From Endothia cerciana (Eukaryota > Ascomycota > Sordariomycetes > Diaporthales > Cryphonectriaceae), in the NCBI GenBank assembly GCA_026119935.1, contig JALRMH010000017.1, forward strand, positions 558,001 to 622,000: DNA of 64,000 nucleotides, written 5' to 3'. Position numbers and translations under genes: made by a program. Below, in pieces: positions 33,745 to 44,683 of the stretch (the stretch's first letter is position 1; the number at the start of each line of letters is the position of its first letter). Under the pieces are notes generated by a model, which worked only from the letters and a program-made list of their open reading frames with translations, did not search any database and was not told the origin of the DNA.

Positions 33745-36700
33745 ATGAACAATGCAGGCCATCCACAACAAAGAAGTCAGGGAGGCGATCTCTCCCGCTT
33801 CTCCGACTCTGAGAACGAGTTTGACGACTTTCGGGAACGAGACCGAACCCAGGCTCAGCCGATACCCAAGTCCCCTTCCGACATCCTGACCAGTTTCTCC
33901 AGAGGCTTCGCCAAGCTAAAACGTCAGCCATCCCAGCTGGCCCTGAAACACAACAGAGAGGTATCTACGCCGACCCCCGAGCCGGCCACCTCCCCGGCCA
34001 CTGCCGTCCCGAATAGATCACCTTCGGCCCCAGTACACCAGCATGCCCGCAGCTTAAGTTTCCAGACCAGTCTCTCGAAGCCGCTCCCAGAGCCTCCGCC
34101 ACCGAGCCCGGGCATCCCTGCCGCGAATCCTCCGAACCCATCTGGGGCCTCGCATCATCAGCAACAGGCCAGCGACTCTACAATCCTTGATCCGAACTCT
34201 TACAGCGACGTGCCCAGCGAGTCCGAGACCGAAAACAGTGTGGACATAATGGATTCAAAACAACCACAAAGCTATGGCTTGGGAACGGCCAATAGCAGCC
34301 AGATCAATCTTTCTGTCACGAGGCCGGATGGAGGCGACGATGCGCAGAATGATAATCTGACACCCAAGAGTGCTGGGCCAACCTCCGCAGGCCCATCACC
34401 ATCGGGAAACCAATCGAGGGCGCCAGCCATGGGAGGAGCTTCAGCCGCGGGGTCATCACCGGCTTCGGGCCTGCTGTGCAATGTGCACAGGACAACCGGC
34501 AGGGAACCTCACCCCTTAGTTGGCGCAACGACAACCATAGTGGGAGACAAACTTTACGTTTTTGGCGGAAGGATATTATCTCGGAGTCGACCTACCCCAC
34601 TTACCTCCGATCTGTATGAATTGGACTTGATCAGGCGACATTGGACGAAACTACAGGCCACGGGAGACATTCCGCCCCCAAGATACTTCCACTCTATGTG
34701 TGCACTAGGCGATACGAAGATGGTCTGCTACGGGGGCATGTCCCCGGCGCAGAATTCAGCTGGTGCTGTGGACGGCCAGGGCGACGTCACTGTAATGTCT
34801 GACATCTACATTTTCGACGCCCCGACTAGGAAGTGGACCTTCATCCCGACCTCGGACGCGCCTCAAGGTCGTTATGCCCACTGCGCCTGCATTCTGCCGT
34901 CCTCGGCCACCTTCTCGTCGCACAAGGCCCCACTGTCGGCACTGCAACACAATCCAGCTACCGGCACGAATGAGGGTCGCATAGGCATCAATATCGATGG
35001 GACCGGCGGCTCAGAGATGATAGTAGTTGGAGGTCAGGATGGGGCCAACCACTACATCGAGCAGATTAGCGTGTTCAACCTGCGATCACTGAAATGGACA
35101 TCGACACAGCCCTTAGGCAAGTCCTGCGGTGCATATAGGAGTGTGGTCGCACCACTGCCTCCGCTTGTGACGGCCAAGATCGGCAAGGCGAACACGAACG
35201 GGACACAGCGGCCAGAAGGGGGCATCAGCCAGGAGGCCAGGGAGCCTGGATCATCGATGCTTATCTACTCCAATTACAATTTCCTCGATGTGAAGCTGGA
35301 GTTGCAGATTCGGTCAAGTGATGGATCCCTGAACGAGAAGCCCATGTCGAACACCTACTCGCCTCCCGGGCTCAGGTTTCCAAACGGCGGCGTCATCGAC
35401 ACGTATTTCGTTGTCAGTGGTACGTACCTGACATCGTCGAAGCAAGAATACGCACTTTGGGCGCTGGATCTGCGCACTTTGCAATGGATGAGGATCGACG
35501 CCGGTGGTAGCGTCTTCAGGGACGGTAGTTGGAATCGCGGTGTCCTGTGGAATCGACGCAATACCTTTGTCATCCTGGGTCACCGGAAACGAAGTCTGGT
35601 TGATGACTACAACCACCGCCGAATCAACTTCACCAATGTGTGCATGGTCGAGCTGGAGGCCTTCGGGTTCTACGACAACCCGCGCAAAGTCAGTCCGATG
35701 TCCGGGTTCATCTCTGCAAGCAGCCCCTACAATGGCCCTGGCCTCAGTCTGGCCCGCAAGGCCGGGGCAACAGCTGGCGGGCGCTTCCACTCCCGGGCAA
35801 GCGAGGAGCTCGGTGAGAAGGCGCTGGCCATGCGTGAGCTAGCAGACATGGACATTCTATGCATTGGTGGCGAGAGGATCCCGATCAACTCGAGAATAAT
35901 AGGACGAAGGTGGGGTCCTTACTTTGTCCAGCTACTTCGTGAGGGGACGGCCATGCAGGACGGCAGCGACGCCATGACATTGAGGTCGCTGGGTGCCGCT
36001 GGACCAGGAGGCGTGAGGAGCTCCATGCTGACCATCACGCCCGCGACACGAACCATGACCAGGGATAGCGACATGTCGACGGCGACCACGTTGGCGGGCT
36101 CGTCTGCCGGCGGGAGCTTCACCACCCCCGGGACCGCTACGTCCGGGACCTCGAACCAGGAACAACTAAACCCCAATGCCGCGCCCACACCGCGTAGCCT
36201 TGCGCCGAACTCACGGCCCCGATGTCTCTATCTTCCACACACATACCTCACGGTCCAGGCCCTACTCCACTACCTCTACACCAGCAGTCTACCTGGACCG
36301 AGCTCGCCGCTGTGTACGCCTCAAATTCTCTGCTCATTGCTGCAGATTGCCCGACCATACCGAATCGATGGCTTACTAGAGGCCATTGTCGAGAGACTTC
36401 ATACGCTGTTCGAGAATCGGAATGCTGCGGCCATCTTTAACGCTACCGCCATGGCGGCAGGCGGCGGTCGTGGCATTGACGGCACGTTGAACCCGAACTA
36501 CTTCATGCTAGGCGGTCTCGAGGGCGCCGCCAGCGATGCAACGCCCGGGTCGCAGAACGGGACCTCGGCAAGCGCCGAGCTGTATGGCAATGGTGGAAAC
36601 AGCAGGAACACGGCCATGCTGCGCATCAACACGTCCGTGCCTGGTCAGACAAGTAGGCCGCCAAGCGATGAGATGTCAGCGACAGCGAGCGTCAGCGGTA

Positions 36701-36909
36701 GCGAGTGGAGTGCCAGCGAGATGGGCGACTCCGAAAGGGGCGTCCGGCGCGAGGTCTGGAGCGGGGAGCTCAGCAGTGTCATTGGGCTGCAGAAGCGCGG
36801 ACTCAGAGGCCTGATGGAGGGGCGTAAGCTGCGAGAGCGCACCGGCACCGCAACAGGTGCTCCTTCGAACTCCAGAGTGGGCCTCGGTATAGCGGGTGGT
36901 GCAAGCTGA
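33745..36909 (+). CDS. ral2: Kelch-repeat and BTB protein, Ral2-like Ras-pathway protein
   Basis: A single exon of 1054 residues. The N-terminal about 250 residues are Ser/Pro-rich and probably disordered. Kelch motifs begin near residue 255: VGDKLYVFGGRILS, DLYELDLIRRHWTKL, PPPRYFHSMCAL, MVCYGGMSP, and later MIVVGGQDGANHYIEQISV and FNLRSLKWTST, which indicates a beta-propeller. A BTB-like region follows after about residue 700 (DMDILCIGGERIPINSRII and YLTVQALLHYLYTSSLPG), split by a Ser/Thr-rich insert. In Schizosaccharomyces pombe, Ral2 of this plan is needed for Ras1 function in mating and morphology; the role here is inferred from that family. The first ATG of the frame is used; no intron signal is needed. 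Confidence 0.88.
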   Translation: MNNAGHPQQRSQGGDLSRFSDSENEFDDFRERDRTQAQPIPKSPSDILTSFSRGFAKLKRQPSQLALKHNREVSTPTPEPATSPATAVPNRSPSAPVHQHARSLSFQTSLSKPLPEPPPPSPGIPAANPPNPSGASHHQQQASDSTILDPNSYSDVPSESETENSVDIMDSKQPQSYGLGTANSSQINLSVTRPDGGDDAQNDNLTPKSAGPTSAGPSPSGNQSRAPAMGGASAAGSSPASGLLCNVHRTTGREPHPLVGATTTIVGDKLYVFGGRILSRSRPTPLTSDLYELDLIRRHWTKLQATGDIPPPRYFHSMCALGDTKMVCYGGMSPAQNSAGAVDGQGDVTVMSDIYIFDAPTRKWTFIPTSDAPQGRYAHCACILPSSATFSSHKAPLSALQHNPATGTNEGRIGINIDGTGGSEMIVVGGQDGANHYIEQISVFNLRSLKWTSTQPLGKSCGAYRSVVAPLPPLVTAKIGKANTNGTQRPEGGISQEAREPGSSMLIYSNYNFLDVKLELQIRSSDGSLNEKPMSNTYSPPGLRFPNGGVIDTYFVVSGTYLTSSKQEYALWALDLRTLQWMRIDAGGSVFRDGSWNRGVLWNRRNTFVILGHRKRSLVDDYNHRRINFTNVCMVELEAFGFYDNPRKVSPMSGFISASSPYNGPGLSLARKAGATAGGRFHSRASEELGEKALAMRELADMDILCIGGERIPINSRIIGRRWGPYFVQLLREGTAMQDGSDAMTLRSLGAAGPGGVRSSMLTITPATRTMTRDSDMSTATTLAGSSAGGSFTTPGTATSGTSNQEQLNPNAAPTPRSLAPNSRPRCLYLPHTYLTVQALLHYLYTSSLPGPSSPLCTPQILCSLLQIARPYRIDGLLEAIVERLHTLFENRNAAAIFNATAMAAGGGRGIDGTLNPNYFMLGGLEGAASDATPGSQNGTSASAELYGNGGNSRNTAMLRINTSVPGQTSRPPSDEMSATASVSGSEWSASEMGDSERGVRREVWSGELSSVIGLQKRGLRGLMEGRKLRERTGTATGAPSNSRVGLGIAGGAS

Positions 36910-39180
36910 GAAGAAGTCGAGCGCGGTGACGAATTGTTCAACCCGACCAGAGCCTCCACGAGGCTTGCCTTCTTCGGGCCGGTCACAGATAAACCGACCA
37001 AGAGGAGGCGGAAGACGGACAGCGCAGACTTGGACTGGTGGGGATACTGACCAGGACAAGGACCCTGCTGCCTGCTGACCTGGACTGGACGTTAGCGAAT
37101 GATGAGATGTGTGATACGAAATCCGGGCCAGGCCGTTCGCTAGGAGGATATCCATTATAGACGGCCCGGTACGCGCGTGAAAGAAAGGGCCCACACAGGA
37201 TCAAGTTCAGTACGCGACTCGTGTAGGGCAATTTACCCTCGATCGATAATAGATCGGGATCTTTTGGGGATTTCTGTACGGCCAATCAGGAGGCGGCTAG
37301 ATGTAACTTAGTTATGCAAGATCACTCATGTATACCAGAGTATTGACACATCTGGCGTTGGCTGTCTACACGAGACCCCCTCAGGCGTGAACTAGAAAAT
37401 TCAATCTCTGTGTGATTATTCCTGAGAAGTGAAATGCTATCCAGGTTGCGAATAGGATTAATACTTGATTAGATGCAGGCACCCGTGCCCTCGGTCCGTC
37501 GACAGGATACCATCGTGCTGTTATCGAAGGCAGCCAGCCTTGAGACTATCCTCAATACCAGCGCCACCGCAGTACATGGCCAGCTGGCGTCTACGCGAGG
37601 CAACTTTGCAAAGGGAGCACCGAAACAGAACAGGCGCGTTGCAAAGTTATAGGAAGGGTATCCATCAACCTCTCCTAGATGTCTCAGCACCGCAGACCCG
37701 CCGTGTGGCGGAACCCCACCACCCAAAGCTGCCTGACGGAAATCTTATTCTTGAGCCTCAGCACCTGGACGAAGCAAGGATCCTCGGGCCTCCGGGCCTC
37801 ATCTACCACGTGCAGAACAACTCGATGTTGTCCAGCTCTGATGTTGACTTGACCGCTGCCCATCACTGCTTCTCATGCCCTGCTTCGTTCCCCCTCGCCT
37901 AGAAGAAAGAGAAATAAAGGAGAGAAGAAGAGGAGAGGAGGAGAGGAGGAGAGAAGACTGACTCTTTTAAGAGTATGTTATTCGATTCCCATCTAGCCAA
38001 CGTGATTGATTGCTCTTATCAGTTCTTCACAACATGCTAGTCTGCCTGACTCTGAAGGAGTGTACGATCAGAGCCAGGCTGAAGACCACCATCGGCAGCT
38101 ACTATGGTACTTCGTGTTAACATCTAGCTGCTAGTCACCAGCCTTCGAACTTAAAACCGGTGGCTTACGATATGAAGCAGCTCGGTATCGTACATGCATT
38201 TCGAATAACCTAGCTACCCAGGGTCTTCACCTTTTTAAGGCTCAAATAAGAATGAAGATATGCAGGGGTTGATCCAATGCTGCTGCGCCGCGAGCCTTAA
38301 TATGTGGCACCGCCCCATCCGTTAATGCAGCTCACTTTCTTTATCGAGTCAACGGGTGATGCTGCTCAATCTCTGAAACCTTGAATTCCAGACTTGGTTC
38401 TGTGGCTTTCCTTGCTGAGCCCTCTGTATGTCCTTGCACCTGATAAGTGTGAGGCGGAAGAAGACAGCAGCTATGAACTCCAAATTGACCATAATGCTAA
38501 ATGCATAAAATTCAAGTAGAGAAGGTCCTTCAGCCACCCTCAATAGTGCCTTGGATTCAGATCACTCCACTATTTAATTCTCTCAACGACGAAAATTCAT
38601 CCCGAAGCTGGATGTGGTCCATTAATTACCCCACCGTGTACGGTTTCATGCTTTGCGAGACTGAAAGTGGTGACCGAACGGATTTTTGGGATACACTGCC
38701 GAGTACAATTGACCCAGCTGAATCTGTAGCCACAGGACGCAGGCAGCAATGGCCCCAAGGCTTGACCCCTCAAGCCATACTACAGGGGTGGATAAATCAT
38801 GAAACCCTTCCCGATCCTGAGAATTACTGAATTCAGAATGACAACCCCTGGGTCCATTTATAGAGACTGTTGCACATAGCAAATCCTACCACGAGCCACG
38901 GTCCAACATCGCCGCAAATCCTTAGGCCGCCTGGTTGCTGCTGCTGTGAGGATTTGAAGGATGCCTAGAGAAAAGTAAATCGAGTTCGATGGGTATAAAA
39001 CTATGATCGTGGTAGACCAAGACTCGTTTCCTGCCACAACGTAGGCTTGCAGTGTAATCTGGGTAGAATAGCAAAAATCCTCGTTTCTCACCTCAAGTAA
39101 ATATCTGCGTTGCCTCATCAATCAGACCGTTCCTTCTCGTCTCTCCTTCCCATCTTCTGCCTCTGATTGCTTTCTCCGAG
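36910..39180. other. Spacer of about 2.3 kb with low-complexity purine tract
   Basis: A GAGAGGA-rich purine tract lies at 37906-37958. Short frames, for example 38501-38830 plus (109 codons), show no family resemblance. The region after 38000 is visibly AT-richer than neighbouring genes. The right end carries the promoter of the GPI-anchored protein gene. Confidence 0.4.
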
Positions 39181-40916
39181 ATGACTCGACTGGCCACTGC
39201 CTTGGCCCTCGCCTCCTTTACAGCTGGGGCTCTGAGTAGTGCAGACGTAGCGGTGTCGACTAGGCCAATCTCAAGCCGTGGCAACAGCATCACTTCCCGT
39301 GGCGACTCTGTGCGTCTGAACAAGAGGGCTGCGCCAGAGACCCTTGATTTAAGTGTGTCTTTGGAGAATCAAGTCATATTTGATGGGTTGGTCTCACGTA
39401 TACACCACCACAAATAATTTCCTTTCCACATTGCTGAGGCTGACGAGTTTCATTTGATAGCAACTCAGCTCTCTTCGGCACAGTACCTGCTGGTGAAATC
39501 GGACTGCCCCCGGTGACCGTAGTCTGCTCAAGGTGCTGCGCATCCGGGAACATCACTGCTTCTTTCCCTGATGTCGAAGGCATCGACGACGTCTTTCGCA
39601 TTGACATGAAGGGGCTGTCAGCCTATATCGAGCTAGATGTTACAGCCAAGGGGGCTTCGACCTTTTCGATACCATTTTTCACTGCTCCTACGAACTTGCT
39701 GAGTTCCGTAATTGAGGGCTTCGACGTCGGGCTGACCTTTGAGATCGACCTCGTCCTCAATCTCGCCGCAGCGATCGATGTGCACGGAGGATTTGCAGTT
39801 GAGTTTCCAGAGGATGCGTTTTTTGAGGCCAGCCTCTTCGACGGAGTATTAGGCAACACTTCGTTGTAGGTCCGCTTGTCGCCGTCGTACTGCCCCGTCA
39901 TGGTCAAGACATTAACACTTCTCGACAGCGATGGGATCAAAACCCAGTCCCTTCCCTTGTCGGCCAGCCTCAATGGCACTCAAAAGTTCCAAGCCGACCT
40001 CCGTATGAAGGCTTTTGCAGGCCTCAACGCGACGGCAGACACTGTTGGCATCGCAGCCGGGGTGGGCGCTTATGCCAACCTCGTGGAATTCATCGCCGAG
40101 CTACAGACGACCCCACAATGCCAACTGCAGACTTCTGAGTCTGCCAATATGAACCTGGGCGTATACGGCGGTGGCGATGTCGCCATTGATGGCATTGCCT
40201 TTGGTGCGGTGCCCACAGCTTCCACCACACTGTTCTCAGCGGACATCGGTACCCAGTGTTTGGTAGCCACTGGTGTTCCTCTTGCATCCCAAACAACTGC
40301 AACGGTCTCGACGACCTCGTGCCAGGTCACGCAAGAACCATCTTCTGCATCCTCCGAGGCGGTCGCCGCCCTGACTAGCGGTATAGGCTCGACATCGGCC
40401 CTCGCCTTGGGCTCTACAACTGTCATGACCCTGACCAAGTGCGCGTCAGCTATCGTAAACTGTCCCACAGGTCTCGTGTCTACTTTCGAAGTGACATCGA
40501 CCATCTGCCCGTCAGCGTCCACGACAGCCGGAACCTGCTTCGCAGCGAATGCAACCAACCTCGTCTCCATGTCCAGTCTCGTCCCGACGGCGACAGAGAG
40601 TAGCGTGCCGTCATCATCAGGGGTATCGTCAAGACAGACAACAGCAACAGCATCAGCATCGTTTAGGACCACAAACGGCCCTCAGCCGACTGGTGCTGGT
40701 GTTAACGGCAGCCTTCCCAATGGCTCTGTGCAGCCCACAAGGAATGGAACTGTAACAACAGCATCGGGACTGTCCTCCCCAACACAAACGTCGAGCAGCC
40801 TGAACTCGACCAACCCGGTAACAGCAGAGGCTGGACCTGGAACTCTGGAGCAAAGGTGGAGTCTGTCTTCTATAGCTCTTGCTACTGTTGCCATCATCTT
40901 TGTCTGCAGCCTATAG
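39181..40916 (+). CDS. Putative GPI-anchored cell-surface protein, fungal-specific
   Basis: Three exons, 39181-39386, 39461-39865 and 39929-40916, join in frame (532 residues). A signal peptide (MTRLATALALASFTAGALSS) starts the protein. The mid region has a Cys pair motif VVCSRCCASGNIT and an extended domain with GFDVGLTFEIDLVLNLAAAIDVHGGF, which looks like a lipid-binding-type or beta-sandwich fold of unknown function. A Ser/Thr-rich stalk follows, ending in a GPI-signal-like hydrophobic tail SLSSIALATVAIIFVCSL after a small-residue site. Such proteins sit at the plasma membrane or wall. I do not recognise a named family. Confidence 0.8.
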
Positions 40917-41239
40917 GCCTAGCGGCCGAAGCTATATTAGTATTCCTATGGAGTGATATGGTTATTTCTTTTAATGCGTTCATTATAGCTTGTATAAAGT
41001 TCGAGAGTATTATATTACTTATGATCTCAAATGAAAAGCTTCTTGGGGACGCAGGTGATACCAGTGGCTCTCGATTCCGTTCGTGTGAACAATATCGCAT
41101 TGCTTACATCCGGCCACGGAAAAGGGAGGCGTCTTATGGCGTTTGCTGGGTTGGAATGGGAAGAAATTGACTTGAGCCGGCCGCGGGCCCTCTGCGCTTT
41201 TCATTGATTGCCAGGAAGGGTCGCGAGCATCGAACCGGT
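40917..41239. other. Convergent 3' spacer
   Basis: AT-rich 3' flank between the GPI-protein stop and the ankyrin gene stop. Nothing else was recognised. Confidence 0.4.
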
Positions 41240-42037
41240 TCACCTAGCCCTTGCCGCCTCACCACTCTTCAAAAGATCCTCAGCGGTGAAACCCCGGGGG
41301 TTTCTTGTGTTCCAAGCTGCCCTACCAGCAGCTCGGCATCTGAGCCACTCGAGAAGAGAAGAATCCGGATCTTGAATGGACGCCAGATAGTGCAACGGGG
41401 TGTTTCCATGCACGTCCTGAGCTTGCAACCCGCCGTCTGGCAGCATTTCCAAGAGGTAGCGAATCATTGCTGCCTGGGCAGCTAGTTGATCCGCCGGCAC
41501 GTTGTTGAATCTTGGACCGCGACTTTGCAAGCCCTGCTCGGGGACCACGGCTTCGCCCTCGGCGCTGGCCCGGCTCGGAGGCCCGAAGTTGCAATGGCTC
41601 CCAGTCGGTATCGAGCGTTCTATATTCCCGAATGGACATGTAGCATAGAAGAGAGTGCATGTTCACAAAGGTGCCGTTGAGGGGAAGACTTGCTATATGG
41701 AGCAGGTTATGTTTGAGAGCCGTCTCGGGGACGTCATGAAGCACCTGCTCCCTCTGACCTCTGAGTCTGCTTACCACGCGCTCAACAAGTGATATGTCGA
41801 GGGTTGCCGCTGCAGAATGCAGGGCATGACACCCGTACACTGGAGTGAGAAGCGATAGATCGCCCGCAATAGACATGACATCAAACCTGGATGTCCAGAT
41901 TGTTGAGACGGAGTACTGCATGGCGTTCCGACTCCTCGTGACGAGAGTGTCGGCGAAGGCGAGAGAAGGACTTCACCTGGGGGGGAGTACTCAGCCTCGG
42001 GGCCTGGTGGGGGTATCAAGGCCGGGCCTGGAGACAT
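41240..42037 (-). CDS. Ankyrin-repeat-like protein, splice/frame model uncertain (possible decaying gene)
   Basis: Two ankyrin-like stretches are clear: PVYGCHALHSAAATLDISL with HNLLHIASLPLNG, and AQDVHGNTPLHYLASI. They lie in different frames. A three-exon model (42037-41972, 41915-41638, 41564-41240; introns of 56 and 73 nt with weak gtcc donors) keeps frame and gives 222 residues. But sequence I expect to be conserved (FADTLVTRSRNAMQYSVSTI and SIREYRTLDTDWEPLQL) falls inside those introns, so one-base frame shifts are an equally good explanation. Partner and function are unknown. The start ATG at 42037 opens MSPGPALIPPPGPEAEYSPP. Confidence 0.5.
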
Positions 42038-42971
42038 TGGAACGTTGAGCTTCCGGGCGTGGGACGACACTCATGCCGCGGTGGTGCTAGCTAGCGATGG
42101 GAACTTTTGTTTGTGTAGTGAGTCAGAAGAGGATGTGAGCAGTGGGCTCGGGGAGATCCGCTGTTTCATTACGGCGACAGACCAGCCTTAGTCCCTGGAC
42201 GTCGACAGGATCAAGGCATGGTTACAGTACATATCCAAAGGGGCCCTCCTCTGCAGATGGCCTCCTGTGTCGGAGCAGTCCCAGCTGGCTTAGACTTACA
42301 GCCGACAGGCTCAACAGCTCGGCACTCCCTCGGCCTGGGCTCTTCGCATGCACAACAGCGTGGACAACTGTCGCGCCATCTCGGACACCGAGTTGTCTCG
42401 ACTCAACAGCACCGCTCAGCGGCAGCTCAGGTCGGCGTGCTGCAGGCCATGATGGCTATCAGATGCATCTGATTAGATCAATCTGATGGTTACTGTACTG
42501 TGGGGGTGATAGCCAAGATAGGGACCGGCTGGGCTTGTACAGGGAGGGTGTCACTGCAAGGGTTACCGTCGTGGAGCTCTCCGGGGGACGACCCAGTAAA
42601 CAACGACAGGGCCAGCAGGGGAGGGCGTCGAGGGGGTCCACGTCCAGTCGAACCGTCCCCAGATACGTACAACGATCGACGAGCGCCATACGCATATATT
42701 ATGATACATAGTAATATGTAGGTATCTCTCGACAGCCAATCCCACATAGGTCATGTCCATCGCAACCCGTATATGCATAAAACGAAGTCACCCTCCCCCC
42801 CTATGGGTTCCAGGCTCCGCGGACCTGATGTCCGTGTAGTCACCCGGCCGTCACCCCTCCTCTCCTTCACGACACTCACCCTCCTGCTGTAGCGAGCACA
42901 CCCCGAACCGTCCTTGAGCGTGCGCTTTCCTTTCCAGGAGGTGGACTATAGAGATCCCCCTCCAAAGCACC
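42038..42971. promoter_or_regulatory. Divergent promoter region between the ankyrin and oxidoreductase genes
   Basis: Holds a perfect 16-bp palindrome at 42458-42473 followed by a further ATCTGAT at 42480-42486. The rest is unremarkable. No additional gene is supported. Confidence 0.4.
42458..42473. promoter_or_regulatory. Perfect 16-bp palindrome ATCAGATGCATCTGAT
   Basis: The sequence equals its own reverse complement and contains two ATCWGAT cores resembling SreA-type GATA sites but without the trailing AA. A third ATCTGAT lies 7 bp further right. It is about 500 bp upstream of the FAD oxidoreductase start. The functional claim is inference. Confidence 0.4.
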
Positions 42972-44510
42972 ATGGGTTCCCAGTTTGACGCCTCCTCCTC
43001 CGGGTCTACGCCCTTCCGGGTGCTCATCCTCGGCGGCTCATATGGTGGTCTATCCGCAGCACTTAGTCTGGTCGACCTGGCGGAGGGACGGGCGGCGAGG
43101 ACGGGTGGCGGAGTCCTCCCGGGCCACGATGGCAAGATCCTTCTTGATGTGACCATTGTTGATGAACGGGATGGTTTCTGTGCGTGCTGTCTCCTCACCT
43201 TCCATACAAGTCGTCCATGCACGCCGGGTGTGTTCTTTCGTGGACCAGAGATCTGCCATTCCGTCGTTACTCGCCTCCGGGTGAGGTGAGCTTCTTGGCC
43301 TGCCCTTGCAGGGTCCAGGTGGCTCACTCTAGAGGGGGGCCTCTTGCTGACCGGTGTCTCCGCCCAGACCATCTCATCGGCTCGCCCCTGGCTCTCGCAG
43401 ACGAAGCCTATACCTCCAGAGCCTGGGTGAGGTTTGCCGACATCCCCGCCCTCCAGAACCCAAAGATCAGCGTCGTCCACGGCTCCGTCACATCCGTCAA
43501 CGCCTCCAGCAGGACCACAACCATCCTTGACACGGCGGCCCAGAGCCCCCGGGATCTCACCTACGACTACCTCGTCGTCGCGACCGGGCTCCGCCGCGTC
43601 TGGCCTGTAGTCCCTCAGTCCCTGCTGCGGAAGCAGTACCTCCTCGAGGCCAAGTCGCACATCGACGCGGTGCGCGACGCCCACGCGGGTGTTGTCGTCG
43701 TGGGCGGCGGCGCGGTGGGTATCGAGATGGCCGCGGAGCTGAAGCTGGTCCAGCCCGGGATCAAGGTCACGCTCGTGCACAGCCGCGACCGGCTCCTGAG
43801 CTCCGAGCCTCTGCCCGACGGGTGCAAGGACCGCGCGCTGGAGCTCGTCAAGGAGGCCGGCGTGGAGGTCCTCATGGGCAGGAGGCTCGCGGGGACGAAG
43901 GAGGTGAGGGACGAGCAGGGGAGGACGGTGACGGAGGTTGTGTTGGCGGGCGGCGAGAAGTTGACCGCCAGTGCAGTCATCGTCGCCGTCTCGAAGAGTA
44001 CCCCGTCGACGGGCTTCCTGCCGAGGGGGGCGCTGGACGATGAGGAGGGCCTGATCAAGGTCAGGCCCAACCTGATGTTCACCGAGGCCATTCCGAATGC
44101 CGAGTGTCACTTTGCCGTTGGTGACGCCATCAAGTGGTCGGGCATCAAGCGGTGTGGAGCGGCGATGCACATGGGCTTCTTCGCGGCGCACAACATTCAC
44201 GAGTCTATCTTGGAGAAGACCAACGGGGGCGCTCCCAGGTTCCAGGAGCTGGCTGAGATTCCGCCCATGATCGGGCTGGCCGTGGGCAGGAAGGCCATGT
44301 CGTACAGCCCTGCCCAGGGTGTGTTGTCGGGCGAGGACGTCATGAAGGCGTTCTTTGGTAACGATCTTGGATTTGACAGTAAGTTTCGCGCCGCCATCAG
44401 TCCTAAGTGTCAGGATGAGGATGCCTCTGACAAACATGCCAGTCTGCTGGAATTATATGAAGTTGGGCGAGCCCACTGGTCAGCCCCGAGGTGGTGTCCT
44501 GGATGGATAA
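42972..44510 (+). CDS. FAD-dependent pyridine nucleotide-disulfide oxidoreductase (AIF/AMID-like)
   Basis: Three exons, 42972-43179, 43368-44378 and 44443-44510, join in frame (428 residues). The N-terminal Rossmann motif FRVLILGGSYGGLSAAL (about residues 15-31) binds FAD. A second dinucleotide fold, VVVVGGGAVGIEMAAEL (about 177-193), should bind NAD(P)H. A C-terminal FAD contact, AECHFAVGDAIKW, is present. The terminal exon adds ICWNYMKLGEPTGQPRGGV, usual for fungal AMID-like members. No redox-active CxxxxC pair is seen, so it is not a thioredoxin-reductase type. It converges on sidF with a 173-bp gap; a link to siderophore metabolism is only positional. Confidence 0.88.
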
Positions 44511-44683
44511 GGGGCTAGGTGTGAAAAAAGGATAGTACCTGCATGTGAGGCGTTGGGTTGAGAAGCCGGGCGGGCATATCATAGCCGCTGATCAGCATCG
44601 AGTTTTGATTATGGACACAGCTTTTTAAGATATACAGGAGGTGCAAGAGATTGGTGACGGCCCGTGTCGATGTCCCCAGCAGC

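Noticed and set aside
41215..41270. Possible tRNA on the minus strand (GGTTCGATGC-like T loop)
   Set aside because: No cloverleaf arms could be paired, and the segment overlaps the 3' end of the ankyrin coding sequence.
42851..44437. 528-codon minus-strand open frame
   Set aside because: Antisense to the FAD oxidoreductase exons; no domain, and the plus strand has the conserved Rossmann motifs.
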